Below are positions 50,562 through 62,179 of a DNA stretch of 64,000 nt, in pieces (position 1 is the first letter of the stretch; each line of letters starts with the position of its first letter). Source of the stretch: Auanema rhodensis (taxonomy: Eukaryota; Nematoda; Chromadorea; Rhabditida; Rhabditidae); assembly GCA_964057225.1 (NCBI GenBank), contig OZ059894.1, positions 21,544,476 through 21,608,475 of the forward strand, written 5' to 3'. The position numbers and the translations under genes were made by a program. The notes beneath the pieces were generated by a model. That model saw only the letters and a program-made list of their open reading frames with translations, had not been told where the DNA came from and searched no databases.

Positions 50562-52667
50562 GAATTAATTTTTTCGTTGAATAACATTGTCCATCGTCTT
50601 TGCCTTAAAAAAAGGAATCTAAAAACATCTACTTTTTGCTAAATTATTTTGAAATTTTTCGAAAAAATTTTTGTCAAAATGTTTTTGGAAGCAATGTTGA
50701 GTGTACATGGAAACTCAACACACACTAATGCATCATTTTTCAAACGATCATAACTAATTTGTGTATTAAGCGTTTCTCAATGTAGTATAGTGCATTCAAT
50801 GCGGATTTTTAAGCTGCGTCGATCTGTGTTATCAGATTTGCGCTAGCTTAAAAATGCACCGAGATATCAACTGATATAAGTTCACACTTATATCCTCGAT
50901 TTTCACCCTGAAGAATTAATTTTTTCGTTGAATAACATTGTCCATCGTCTTTGCCTTAAAAACAGGAATCTAAAAACATCTACTTTTTGCTGAATTATTC
51001 TGAAATTTTTCGAAAAAATTTTTGTCAAAATGTTTTTGGAAGCAATGTTGAGTGTACATGGAAACTCAACATACACTAATGCATCATTTTTCAAACGATC
51101 ATAACTAATTTTTGTATCAAACGTTTCTCAATGTAGTATAGTGCATTCGATGCGGATTTTTAAGCTGCGTCGATCTGTGTTATCAGATTTGCGCTAGCTT
51201 AAAAATGCACCGAGATATCAACTGATATAAGTTCACACTTATATCCTCGATTTTCACCCTGAAGAATTAATTTTTTCGTTGAATAACATTGTCCATCGTC
51301 TTTGCCTTGGAAAAAGGAATCTAAAAACATCTACTTTTTGCTGAATTATTCTGAAATTTTTCGAAAAAATTTTTGTCAAAATGTTTTTGGAAGCAATGTT
51401 GAGTGTACATGGAAACTCAACATACACTAATGCATCATTTTTCAAACGATCATAACTAATTTGTGTATTAAGCGTTTCTCAATGTAGTATAGTGCATTCG
51501 ATGCGGATTTTTAAGCTGCGTCGATCTGTGTTATCAGATTTGCGCTAGCTTAAAAATGCACCGAGATATCAACTGATATAAGTTCACACTTATATCCTCG
51601 ATTTTCACCCTGAAGAATTAATTTTTTCGTTGAATAACATTGTCCATCGTCTTTGCCTTAAAAAAAGGAATCTAAAAACATCTACTTTTTGCTAAATTAT
51701 TTTGAAATTTTTCGAAAAAATTTTTGTCAAAATGTTTTTGGAAGCAATGTTGAGTGTACATGGAAACTCAACACACACTAATGCATCATTTTTCAAACGA
51801 TCATAACTAATTTGTGTATTAAGCGTTTCTCAATGTAGTATAGTGCATTCAATGCGGATTTTTAAGCTGCGTCGATCTGTGTTATCAGATTTGCGCTAGC
51901 TTAAAAATGCACCGAGATATCAACTGATATAAGTTCACACTTATATCCTCGATTTTCACCCTGAAGAATTAATTTTTTCGTTGAATAACATTGTCCATCG
52001 TCTTTGCCTTAAAAACAGGAATCTAAAAACATCTACTTTTTGCTGAATTATTCTGAAATTTTTCGAAAAAATTTTTGTCAAAATGTTTTTGGAAGCAATG
52101 TTGAGTGTACATGGAAACTCAACATACACTAATGCATCATTTTTCAAACGATCATAACTAATTTTTGTATCAAACGTTTCTCAATGTAGTATAGTGCATT
52201 CGATGCGGATTTTTAAGCTGCGTCGATCTGTGTTATCAGATTTGCGCTAGCTTAAAAATGCACCGAGATATCAACTGATATAAGTTCACACTTATATCCT
52301 CGATTTTCACCCTGAAGAATTAATTTTTTCGTTGAATAACATTGTCCATCGTCTTTGCCTTGGAAAAAGGAATCTAAAAACATCTACTTTTTGCTGAATT
52401 ATTCTGAAATTTTTCGAAAAAATTTTTGTCAAAATGTTTTTGGAAGCAATGTTGAGTGTACATGGAAACTCAACATACACTAATGCATCATTTTTCAAAC
52501 GATCATAACTAATTTTTGTATTAAGCGTTTCTCAATGTAGTATAGTGCATTCGATGCGGATTTTTAAGCTGCGTCGATCTGTGTTATCAGATTTGCGCTA
52601 GCTTAAAAATGCACCGAGATATCAACTGATATAAGTTTACACTTATATCCTCGATTTTCACCCTGAA
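50562..52667 (+). repeat. Tandem three-monomer unit (1053 bp, two copies) carrying B3-like alleles
   Basis: The monomers at 50562 and 51615 share CAACACACAC and CATTCAATGCGG. Those at 50913 and 51966 share a TTAAAAACAGG head with the GCTGAATTATTCTG middle. Those at 51264 and 52317 share a TTGGAAAAAGG head but differ in tail. CAACACACAC and AAAACAGG are otherwise typical of domain B3, which begins about 1 kb further on. Confidence 0.8.
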
Positions 52668-53666
52668 GAATTAATTTTTTCGTTGAATAACATTGTCCAT
52701 CGTCTTTGCCTTGAAAAAAGAAATCTAAAAACATCTACTTTTTGCTAAATTATTTTGAAATTTTTCGAAAAAATTTTTGTCAAAATGTTTTTGGAAGCAA
52801 TGTTGAGTGTACATGGAAACTCAACATACACTAATGCATCATTTTTCAAACGATCATAACTAATTTTTGTATCAAACGTTTCTCAATGTAGTATAGTGCA
52901 TTCGATGCGGATTTTTAAGCTGCGTCGATCTGTGTTATCAGATTTGCGCTAGCTTAAAAATGCACCGAGATATCAACAGATATAAGTTCACACTTATATC
53001 CTCGATTTTCACCCTGAAGAATTAATTTTTTCGTTGAATAACATTGTCCATCGTCTTTGCCTTGGAAAAAGGAATCTAAAAACATCTACTTTTTGCTGAA
53101 TTATTCTGAAATTTTTCGAAAAAATTTTTGTCAAAATGTTTTTGGAAGCAATGTTGAGTGTACATGGAAACTCAACATACACTAATGCATCATTTTTCAA
53201 ACGATCATAACTAATTTTTGTATCAAACGTTTTTCAATGTAGTATAGTGCATTCGATGCGGATTTTTAAGCTGCGTCGATCTGTGTTATCAGATTTGCGC
53301 TAGCTTAAAAATGCACCGAGATATCAACTGATATAAGTTTACACTTATATCCTCGATTTTCACCCTGAAGAATTAATTTTTTCGTTGAATAACATTGTCC
53401 ATCGTCTTTGCCTTGAAAAAAGAAATCTAAAAACATCTACTTTTTGCTAAATTATTTTGAAATTTTTCGAAAAAATTTTTGTCAAAATGTTTTTGGAAGC
53501 AATGTTGAGTGTACATGGAAACTCAACATACACTAATGCATCATTTTTCAAACGATCATAACTAATTTTTGTATCAAACGTTTCTCAATGTAGTATAGTG
53601 CATTCGATGCGGATTTTTAAGCTGCGTCGATCTGTGTTATCAGATTTGCGCTAGCTTAAAAATGCA

Positions 53667-53736
53667 CCGAGATATCAACTGATATAAGTTCACACTTATA
53701 TCCGAGATATCAACTGATATAAGTTTACACTTATAT
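53667..53736 (+). repeat. 35-bp tandem duplication at the B2/B3 boundary
   Basis: The 35-bp stretch starting CCGAGATATCAACTG and ending CACTTATAT occurs at 53667-53701 and again at 53702-53736, with one difference (TTCACAC against TTTACAC). The unit containing it measures 386 bp (53370 to 53756). It includes the 22-bp dyad, so that dyad is doubled here. Monomers to the left carry B2 alleles and those to the right B3 alleles, so this looks like an unequal join of two subfamilies out of register. Confidence 0.93.
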
Positions 53737-53755
53737 CCTCGATTTTCATCCTGAA

Positions 53756-54457
53756 GAATTAATTTTTTCGTTTAATAACATTGTCTATCGTCTTTGCCTT
53801 GAAAAATGGAATCTAAAAACATCTACTTTTTGCTAAATTATTTTGAAATTTTTCGAAAAAATTTTTGTCAAAATGTTTTTTGAAGCAATGTTGAGTGTAC
53901 ATGGAAACTCAACATACACTAATGCATCATTTTTCAAACGAACATAACTAATTTTTGTATCAAGCGTTTCTCAATGTAGTATAGTGCATTCGATGCGGAT
54001 TTTTAAGCTGCGTCGATCTGTGTTATCAAATTTGCGCTAGCTTAAAAATGCACCGAGATATCAACTGATATAAGTTCACACTTATATCCTCGATTTTCAC
54101 CCTGAAGAATTAATTTTTTCGTTGAATAACATTGTCCATCGTCTTTGCCTTAAAAAAAGGAATCTAAAAACATCTACTTTTTGCTAAATTATTTTGAAAT
54201 TTTTCGAAAAAATTTTTGTCAAAATGTTTTTTGAAGCAATGTTGAGTGTACATGGAAACTCAACATACACTAATGCATCATTTTTCAAACGAACATAACT
54301 AATTTTTGTATCAAGCGTTTCTCAATGTAGTATAGTGCATTCGATGCGGATTTTTAAGCTGCGTCGATCTGTGTTATCAAATTTGCGCTAGCTTAAAAAT
54401 GCACCGAGATATCAACTGATATAAGTTCACACTTATATCCTCGATTTTCACCCTGAA
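53756..54457 (+). repeat. ACGAACATAAC monomer pair left of the dimer block
   Basis: Two monomers share TTTTTTGAAGC, ACGAACATAAC, TGTATCAAGCG and TTATCAAATTTG. The first has TTGAAAAATGG and GTCTATCG; the second has TTAAAAAAAGG and GTCCATCG. The same pair recurs to the right of the dimer block, at 59021-59722. Confidence 0.75.
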
Positions 54458-57400
54458 GAATTAATTTTTTCGTTGAATAACATTGTCCATCGTCTTTGCC
54501 TTAAAAACAGGAATCTAAAAACATCTACTTTTTGCTAAATTATTATGAAATTTTTCGAAAAAATTTTTGTCAAAATGTTTTTGGAAGCAATGTTGAGTGT
54601 ACATGGAAACTCAACATACACTAATGCATCATTTTTCAAACGATCATAACTAATTTTTGTATTAAGCGTTTCTTAATGTAGCATAGTGCATTCGATGCGG
54701 TTTTTCAAGCTGCGTCGATCTGTGTTATCAGATTTGCGCTAGCTTAAAAATGCACCGAGATATCAACTGATATAAGTTCACACTTATATCCTCGATTTTC
54801 ACCCTGAAGAATTAATTTTTTCGTTGAATAACCTTGTCTATCGTCTTTGCCTTGAAAAATGGAATCTAAAAACATCTACTTTTTGCTAAATTATTTTGAA
54901 ATTTTTCGAAAAAATTTTTGTCAAAATGTTTTTGGAAGCAATGTTGAGTGTACATGGAAACTCAACACACACTAATGCATCATTTTTCAAACGATCATAA
55001 CTAATTTTTGTATTAAGCGTTTCTCAATGTTGTATAGTGCATTCGATGCGGATTTTTAAGCTGCGTCGATCTGTGTTATCAGATTTGCGCTAGCTTAAAA
55101 ATGCACCGAGATATCAACTGATATAAGTTCACACTTATATCCTCGATTTTCACCCTGAAGAATTAATTTTTTCGTTGAATAACATTGTCTATCGTCTTTG
55201 CCTTGAAAAATGGAATCTAAAAACATCTACTTTTTGCTAAATTATTTTGAAATTTTTCGAAAAAATTTTTGTCAAAATGTTTTTGGAAGCAATGTTGAGT
55301 GTACATGGAAACTCAACATACACTAATGCATCATTTTTCAAACGATCATAACTAATTTTTGTATTAAGCGTTTCTTAATGTAGTATAGTGCATTCGATGC
55401 GGTTTTTCAAGCTGCGTCGATCTGTGTTATCAGATTTGCGCTAGCTTAAAAATGCACCGAGATATCAACTGATATAAGTTCACACTTATATCCTCGATTT
55501 TCACCCTGAAGAATTAATTTTTTCGTTGAATAACCTTGTCTATCGTCTTTGCCTTGAAAAATGGAATCTAAAAACATCTACTTTTTGCTAAATTATTTTG
55601 AAATTTTTCGAAAAAATTTTTGTCAAAATGTTTTTGGAAGCAATGTTGAGTGTACATGGAAACTCAACACACACTAATGCATCATTTTTCAAACGATCAT
55701 AACTAATTTTTGTATTAAGCGTTTCTCAATGTTGTATAGTGCATTCGATGCGGATTTTTAAGCTGCGTCGATCTGTGTTATCAGATTTGCGCTAGCTTAA
55801 AAATGCACCGAGATATCAACTGATATAAGTTCACACTTATATCCTCGATTTTCACCCTGAAGAATTAATTTTTTCGTTGAATAACATTGTCTATCGTCTT
55901 TGCCTTGAAAAATGGAATCTAAAAACATCTACTTTTTGCTAAATTATTTTGAAATTTTTCGAAAAAATTTTTGTCAAAATGTTTTTGGAAGCAATGTTGA
56001 GTGTACATGGAAACTCAACATACACTAATGCATCATTTTTCAAACGATCATAACTAATTTTTGTATTAAGCGTTTCTTAATGTAGCATAGTGCATTCGAT
56101 GCGGTTTTTCAAGCTGCGTCGATCTGTGTTATCAGATTTGCGCTAGCTTAAAAATGCACCGAGATATCAACTGATATAAGTTCACACTTATATCCTCGAT
56201 TTTCACCCTGAAGAATTAATTTTTTCGTTGAATAACCTTGTCTATCGTCTTTGCCTTGAAAAATGGAATCTAAAAACATCTACTTTTTGCTAAATTATTT
56301 TGAAATTTTTCGAAAAAATTTTTGTCAAAATGTTTTTGGAAGCAATGTTGAGTGTACATGGAAACTCAACACACACTAATGCATCATTTTTCAAACGATC
56401 ATAACTAATTTTTGTATTAAGCGTTTCTCAATGTTGTATAGTGCATTCGATGCGGATTTTTAAGCTGCGTCGATCTGTGTTATCAGATTTGCGCTAGCTT
56501 AAAAATGCACCGAGATATCAACTGATATAAGTTCACACTTATATCCTCGATTTTCACCCTGAAGAATTAATTTTTTCGTTGAATAACATTGTCTATCGTC
56601 TTTGCCTTGAAAAATGGAATCTAAAAACATCTACTTTTTGCTAAATTATTTTGAAATTTTTCGAAAAAATTTTTGTCAAAATGTTTTTGGAAGCAATGTT
56701 GAGTGTACATGGAAACTCAACATACACTAATGCATCATTTTTCAAACGATCATAACTAATTTTTGTATTAAGCGTTTCTTAATGTAGTATAGTGCATTCG
56801 ATGCGGTTTTTCAAGCTGCGTCGATCTGTGTTATCAGATTTGCGCTAGCTTAAAAATGCACCGAGATATCAACTGATATAAGTTCACACTTATATCCTCG
56901 ATTTTCACCCTGAAGAATTAATTTTTTCGTTGAATAACATTGTCTATCGTCTTTGCCTTGAAAAATGGAATCTAAAAACATCTACTTTTTGCTAAATTAT
57001 TTTGAAATTTTTCGAAAAAATTTTTGTCAAAATGTTTTTGGAAGCAATGTTGAGTGTACATGGAAACTCAACATACACTAATGCATCATTTTTCAAACGA
57101 TCATAACTAATTTTTGTATTAAGCGTTTCTTAATGTAGCATAGTGCATTCGATGCGGTTTTTCAAGCTGCGTCGATCTGTGTTATCAGATTTGCGCTAGC
57201 TTAAAAATGCACCGAGATATCAACTGATATAAGTTCACACTTATATCCTCGATTTTCACCCTGAAGAATTAATTTTTTCGTTGAATAACCTTGTCTATCG
57301 TCTTTGCCTTGAAAAATGGAATCTAAAAACATCTACTTTTTGCTAAATTATTTTGAAATTTTTCGAAAAAATTTTTGTCAAAATGTTTTTGGAAGCAATG

Positions 57401-58669
57401 TTGAGTGTACATGGAAACTCAACACACACTAATGCATCATTTTTCAAACGATCATAACTAATTTTTGTATTAAGCGTTTCTCAATGTTGTATAGTGCATT
57501 CGATGCGGATTTTTAAGCTGCGTCGATCTGTGTTATCAGATTTGCGCTAGCTTAAAAATGCACCGAGATATCAACTGATATAAGTTCACACTTATATCCT
57601 CGATTTTCACCCTGAAGAATTAATTTTTTCGTTGAATAACATTGTCTATCGTCTTTGCCTTGAAAAATGGAATCTAAAAACATCTACTTTTTGCTAAATT
57701 ATTTTGAAATTTTTCGAAAAAATTTTTGTCAAAATGTTTTTGGAAGCAATGTTGAGTGTACATGGAAACTCAACATACACTAATGCATCATTTTTCAAAC
57801 GATCATAACTAATTTTTGTATTAAGCGTTTCTTAATGTAGTATAGTGCATTCGATGCGGTTTTTCAAGCTGCGTCGATCTGTGTTATCAGATTTGCGCTA
57901 GCTTAAAAATGCACCGAGATATCAACTGATATAAGTTCACACTTATATCCTCGATTTTCACCCTGAAGAATTAATTTTTTCGTTGAATAACATTGTCTAT
58001 CGTCTTTGCCTTGAAAAATGGAATCTAAAAACATCTACTTTTTGCTAAATTATTTTGAAATTTTTCGAAAAAATTTTTGTCAAAATGTTTTTGGAAGCAA
58101 TGTTGAGTGTACATGGAAACTCAACACACACTAATGCATCATTTTTCAAACGATCATAACTAATTTTTGTATTAAGCGTTTCTCAATGTTGTATAGTGCA
58201 TTCGATGCGGATTTTTAAGCTGCGTCGATCTGTGTTATCAGATTTGCGCTAGCTTAAAAATGCACCGAGATATCAACTGATATAAGTTCACACTTATATC
58301 CTCGATTTTCACCCTGAAGAATTAATTTTTTCGTTGAATAACATTGTCTATCGTCTTTGCCTTGAAAAATGGAATCTAAAAACATCTACTTTTTGCTAAA
58401 TTATTTTGAAATTTTTCGAAAAAATTTTTGTCAAAATGTTTTTGGAAGCAATGTTGAGTGTACATGGAAACTCAACATACACTAATGCATCATTTTTCAA
58501 ACGATCATAACTAATTTTTGTATTAAGCGTTTCTTAATGTAGTATAGTGCATTCGATGCGGTTTTTCAAGCTGCGTCGATCTGTGTTATCAGATTTGCGC
58601 TAGCTTAAAAATGCACCGAGATATCAACTGATATAAGTTCACACTTATATCCTCGATTTTCACCCTGAA
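54458..58669 (+). repeat. 702-bp dimeric higher-order repeat in B3
   Basis: Two monomer types alternate. Type alpha has CGTTTCTTAATG and GCGGTTTTTCAAGC (54458, 55160, 55862, 56564, 56915, 57617, 58319). Type beta has CAACACACAC, AATGTTGTATAG and GCGGATTTTT (54809, 55511, 56213, 57266, 57968). Two alphas in a row at 56564 and 56915 break the pattern once. Among alphas, GTAGCATAG and GTAGTATAG alternate over much of the block, giving a weaker four-monomer (1404-bp) layer. CCTTGTCTATCG is found in most betas. Confidence 0.85.
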
Positions 58670-59020
58670 GAATTAATTTTTTCGTTGAATAACATTGTCT
58701 ATCGTCTTTGCCTTGAAAAATGGAATCTAAAAACATCTACTTTTTGCTAAATTATTTTGAAATTTTTCGAAAAAATTTTTGTCAAAATGTTTTTGGAAGC
58801 AATGTTGAGTGTACATGGAAACTCAACATACACTAATGCATCATTTTTCAAACGATCATAACTAATTTTTGTATCAAGCGTTTCTTGATGTAGTATAGTG
58901 CATTCGATGCGGATTTTTAAGCTGCGTCGATCTGTGTTATCAGATTTGCGCTAGCTTAAAAATGCACCGAGATATCAACTGATATAAGTTCACACTTATA
59001 TCCTCGATTTTCACCCTGAA

Positions 59021-59722
59021 GAATTAATTTTTTCGTTGAATAACATTGTCTATCGTCTTTGCCTTGAAAAATGGAATCTAAAAACATCTACTTTTTGCTA
59101 AATTATTTTGAAATTTTTCGAAAAAATTTTTGTCAAAATGTTTTTTGAAGCAATGTTGAGTGTACATGGAAACTCAACATACACTAATGCATCATTTTTC
59201 AAACGAACATAACTAATTTTTGTATCAAGCGTTTCTCAATGTAGTATAGTGCATTCGATGCGGATTTTTAAGCTGCGTCGATCTGTGTTATCAAATTTGC
59301 GCTAGCTTAAAAATGCACCGAGATATCAACTGATATAAGTTCACACTTATATCCTCGATTTTCACCCTGAAGAATTAATTTTTTCGTTGAATAACATTGT
59401 CCATCGTCTTTGCCTTAAAAAAAGGAATCTAAAAACATCTACTTTTTGCTAAATTATTTTGAAATTTTTCGAAAAAATTTTTGTCAAAATGTTTTTTGAA
59501 GCAATGTTGAGTGTACATGGAAACTCAACATACACTAATGCATCATTTTTCAAACGAACATAACTAATTTTTGTATCAAGCGTTTCTCAATGTAGTATAG
59601 TGCATTCGATGCGGATTTTTAAGCTGCGTCGATCTGTGTTATCAAATTTGCGCTAGCTTAAAAATGCACCGAGATATCAACTGATATAAGTTCACACTTA
59701 TATCCTCGATTTTCACCCTGAA
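59021..59722 (+). repeat. ACGAACATAAC monomer pair right of the dimer block
   Basis: These match 53756-54457 at all markers except the two private changes there, 5265 bp (15 monomers) away. The pair thus brackets the dimer block plus one CGTTTCTTGATG monomer (58670). Confidence 0.75.
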
Positions 59723-60073
59723 GAATTAATTTTTTCGTTGAATAACCTTGTCTATCGTCTTTGCCTTGAAAAATGGAATCTAAAAACATCTACTTTTTGC
59801 TAAATTATTTTGAAATTTTTCGAAAAAATTTTTGTCAAAATGTTTTTGGAAGCAATGTTGAGTGTACATGGAAACTCAACACACACTAATGCATCATTTT
59901 TCAAACGATCATAACTAATTTTTGTATTAAGCGTTTCTCAATGTTGTATAGTGCATTCGATGCGGATTTTTAAGCTGCGTCGATCTGTGTTATCAGATTT
60001 GCGCTAGCTTAAAAATGCACCGAGATATCAACTGATATAAGTTCACACTTATATCCTCGATTTTCACCCTGAA

Positions 60074-62179
60074 GAATTAATTTTTTCGTTGAATAACATT
60101 GTCTATCGTCTTTGCCTTGAAAAATGGAATCTAAAAACATCTACTTTTTGCTAAATTATTTTGAAATTTTTCGAAAAAATTTTTGTCAAAATGTTTTTGG
60201 AAGCAATGTTGAGTGTACATGGAAACTCAACATACACTAATGCATCATTTTTCAAACGATCATAACTAATTTTTGTATCAAGCGTTTCTTGATGTAGTAT
60301 AGTGCATTCGATGCGGATTTTTAAGCTGCGTCGATCTGTGTTATCAGATTTGCGCTAGCTTAAAAATGCACCGAGATATCAACTGATATAAGTTCACACT
60401 TATATCCTCGATTTTCACCCTGAAGAATTAATTTTTTCGTTGAATAACATTGTCCATCGTCTTTGCCTTAAAAAAAGGAATCTAAAAACATCTACTTTTT
60501 GCTAAATTATTTTGAAATTTTTCGAAAAAATTTTTGTCAAAATGTTTTTTGAAGCAATGTTGAGTGTACATGGAAACTCAACATACACTAATGCATCATT
60601 TTTCAAACGAACATAACTAATTTTTGTATCAAGCGTTTCTCAATGTAGTATAGTGCATTCGATGCGGATTTTTAAGCTGCGTCGATCTGTGTTATCAAAT
60701 TTGCGCTAGCTTAAAAATGCACCGAGATATCAACTGATATAAGTTCACACTTATATCCTCGATTTTCACCCTGAAGAATTAATTTTTTCGTTGAATAACA
60801 TTGTCCATCGTCTTTGCCTTAAAAACAGGAATCTAAAAACATCTACTTTTTGCTAAATTATTATGAAATTTTTCGAAAAAATTTTTGTCAAAATGTTTTT
60901 GGAAGCAATGTTGAGTGTACATGGAAACTCAACATACACTAATGCATCATTTTTCAAACGATCATAACTAATTTTTGTTTTAAGCGTTTCTCAATGTAGT
61001 ATAGTGCATTCGATGCGGATTTTTAAGCTGCGTCGATCTGTGTTATCAGATTTGCGCTAGCTTAAAAATGCACCGAGATATCAACTGATATAAGTTCACA
61101 CTTATATCCTCGATTTTCACCCTGAAGAATTAATTTTTTCGTTGAATAACATTGTCCATCGTCTTTGCCTTAAAAAAAGGAATCTAAAAACATCTACTTT
61201 TTGCTAAATTATTTTGAAATTTTTCGAAAAAATTTTTGTCAAAATGTTTTTGGAAGCAATGTTGAGTGTACATGGAAACTCAACATACACTAATGCATCA
61301 TTTTTCAAACGATCATAACTAATTTTTGTATCAAGCGTTTCTTGATGTAATATAGTGCATTCGATGCGGATTTTTAAGCTGCGTCGATCTGTGTTATCAG
61401 ATTTGCGCTAGCTTAAAAATGCACCGAGATATCAACTGATATAAGTTCACACTTATATCCTCGATTTTCACCCTGAAGAATTAATTTTTTCGTTGAATAA
61501 CATTGTCCATCGTCTTTGCCTTAAAAAAAGGAATCTAAAAACATCTACTTTTTGCTAAATTATTTTGAAATTTTTCGAAAAAATTTTTGTCAAAATGTTT
61601 TTTGAAGCAATGTTGAGTGTACATGGAAACTCAACATACACTAATGCATCATTTTTCAAACGAACATAACTAATTTTTGTATCAAGCGTTTCTCAATGTA
61701 GTATAGTGCATTCGATGCGGATTTTTAAGCTGCGTCGATCTGTGTTATCAAATTTGCGCTAGCTTAAAAATGCACCGAGATATCAACTGATATAAGTTCA
61801 CACTTATATCCTCGATTTTCACCCTGAAGAATTAATTTTTTCGTTGAATAACATTGTCCATCGTCTTTGCCTTAAAAACAGGAATCTAAAAACATCTACT
61901 TTTTGCTAAATTATTATGAAATTTTTCGAAAAAATTTTTGTCAAAATGTTTTTGGAAGCAATGTTGAGTGTACATGGAAACTCAACACACACTAATGCAT
62001 CATTTTTCAAACGATCATAACTAATTTTTGTATTAAGCGTTTCTCAATGTTGTATAGTGCATTCGATGCGGATTTTTAAGCTGCGTCGATCTGTGTTATC
62101 AGATTTGCGCTAGCTTAAAAATGCACCGAGATATCAACTGATATAAGTTCACACTTATATCCTCGATTTTCACCCTGAA
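60074..62179 (+). repeat. Three-monomer unit in B3 (1053 bp, two copies)
   Basis: The order is a CAAGCGTTTCTTGATG monomer (60074, 61127), a TTTTTTGAAGC/ACGAACATAAC/TTATCAAATTTG monomer (60425, 61478), and a TTAAAAACAGG/ATTATGAAATT monomer (60776, 61829). The copies differ in heads and in the third unit's tail: TTTTAAGCG at 60776 against the CAACACACAC/GTTGTATAG beta tail at 61829. Confidence 0.7.

Larger units (their letters stand above)
21781..53701 (+). repeat. Domain B2 of the plus-orientation array
   Basis: About 91 monomers stay in register (22132 to 53370 is 89 units less one base, lost from the T-run at about 40504). Monomers combine a few alleles. Head: TTGGAAAAAGG, GAAAAAAGAAATC or TTAAAAAAAGG. 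Middle: GCTGAATTATTCTG or GCTAAATTATTTTG. Tail: TTGTATTAAGCG, TTGTATCAAACG, GTGTATTAAGCG or GTGTATTAAAAGTTTCTTG. Late: TTATCAGATTTG, TTATCCGATTTG, TTATCTGATTTG or CAGATGTGCG. End: AAGTTCACAC, AAGTTTACAC or ATATGTTCACAC. Cassettes of two to seven monomers recur in various arrangements rather than as one regular higher-order unit. Confidence 0.85.

Noticed and set aside
22473-53200. Twenty-five nearly identical 63-codon minus-strand open reading frames in domain B2
   Set aside because: They exist only where one substitution at monomer offset 80 turns a TAG stop into CAG (GCTA to GCTG on the plus strand). All other monomers have the stop. The frame is AT-driven, has no recognisable domain, and is identical between copies because the satellite is homogenised. 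I see no evidence that it is a gene.
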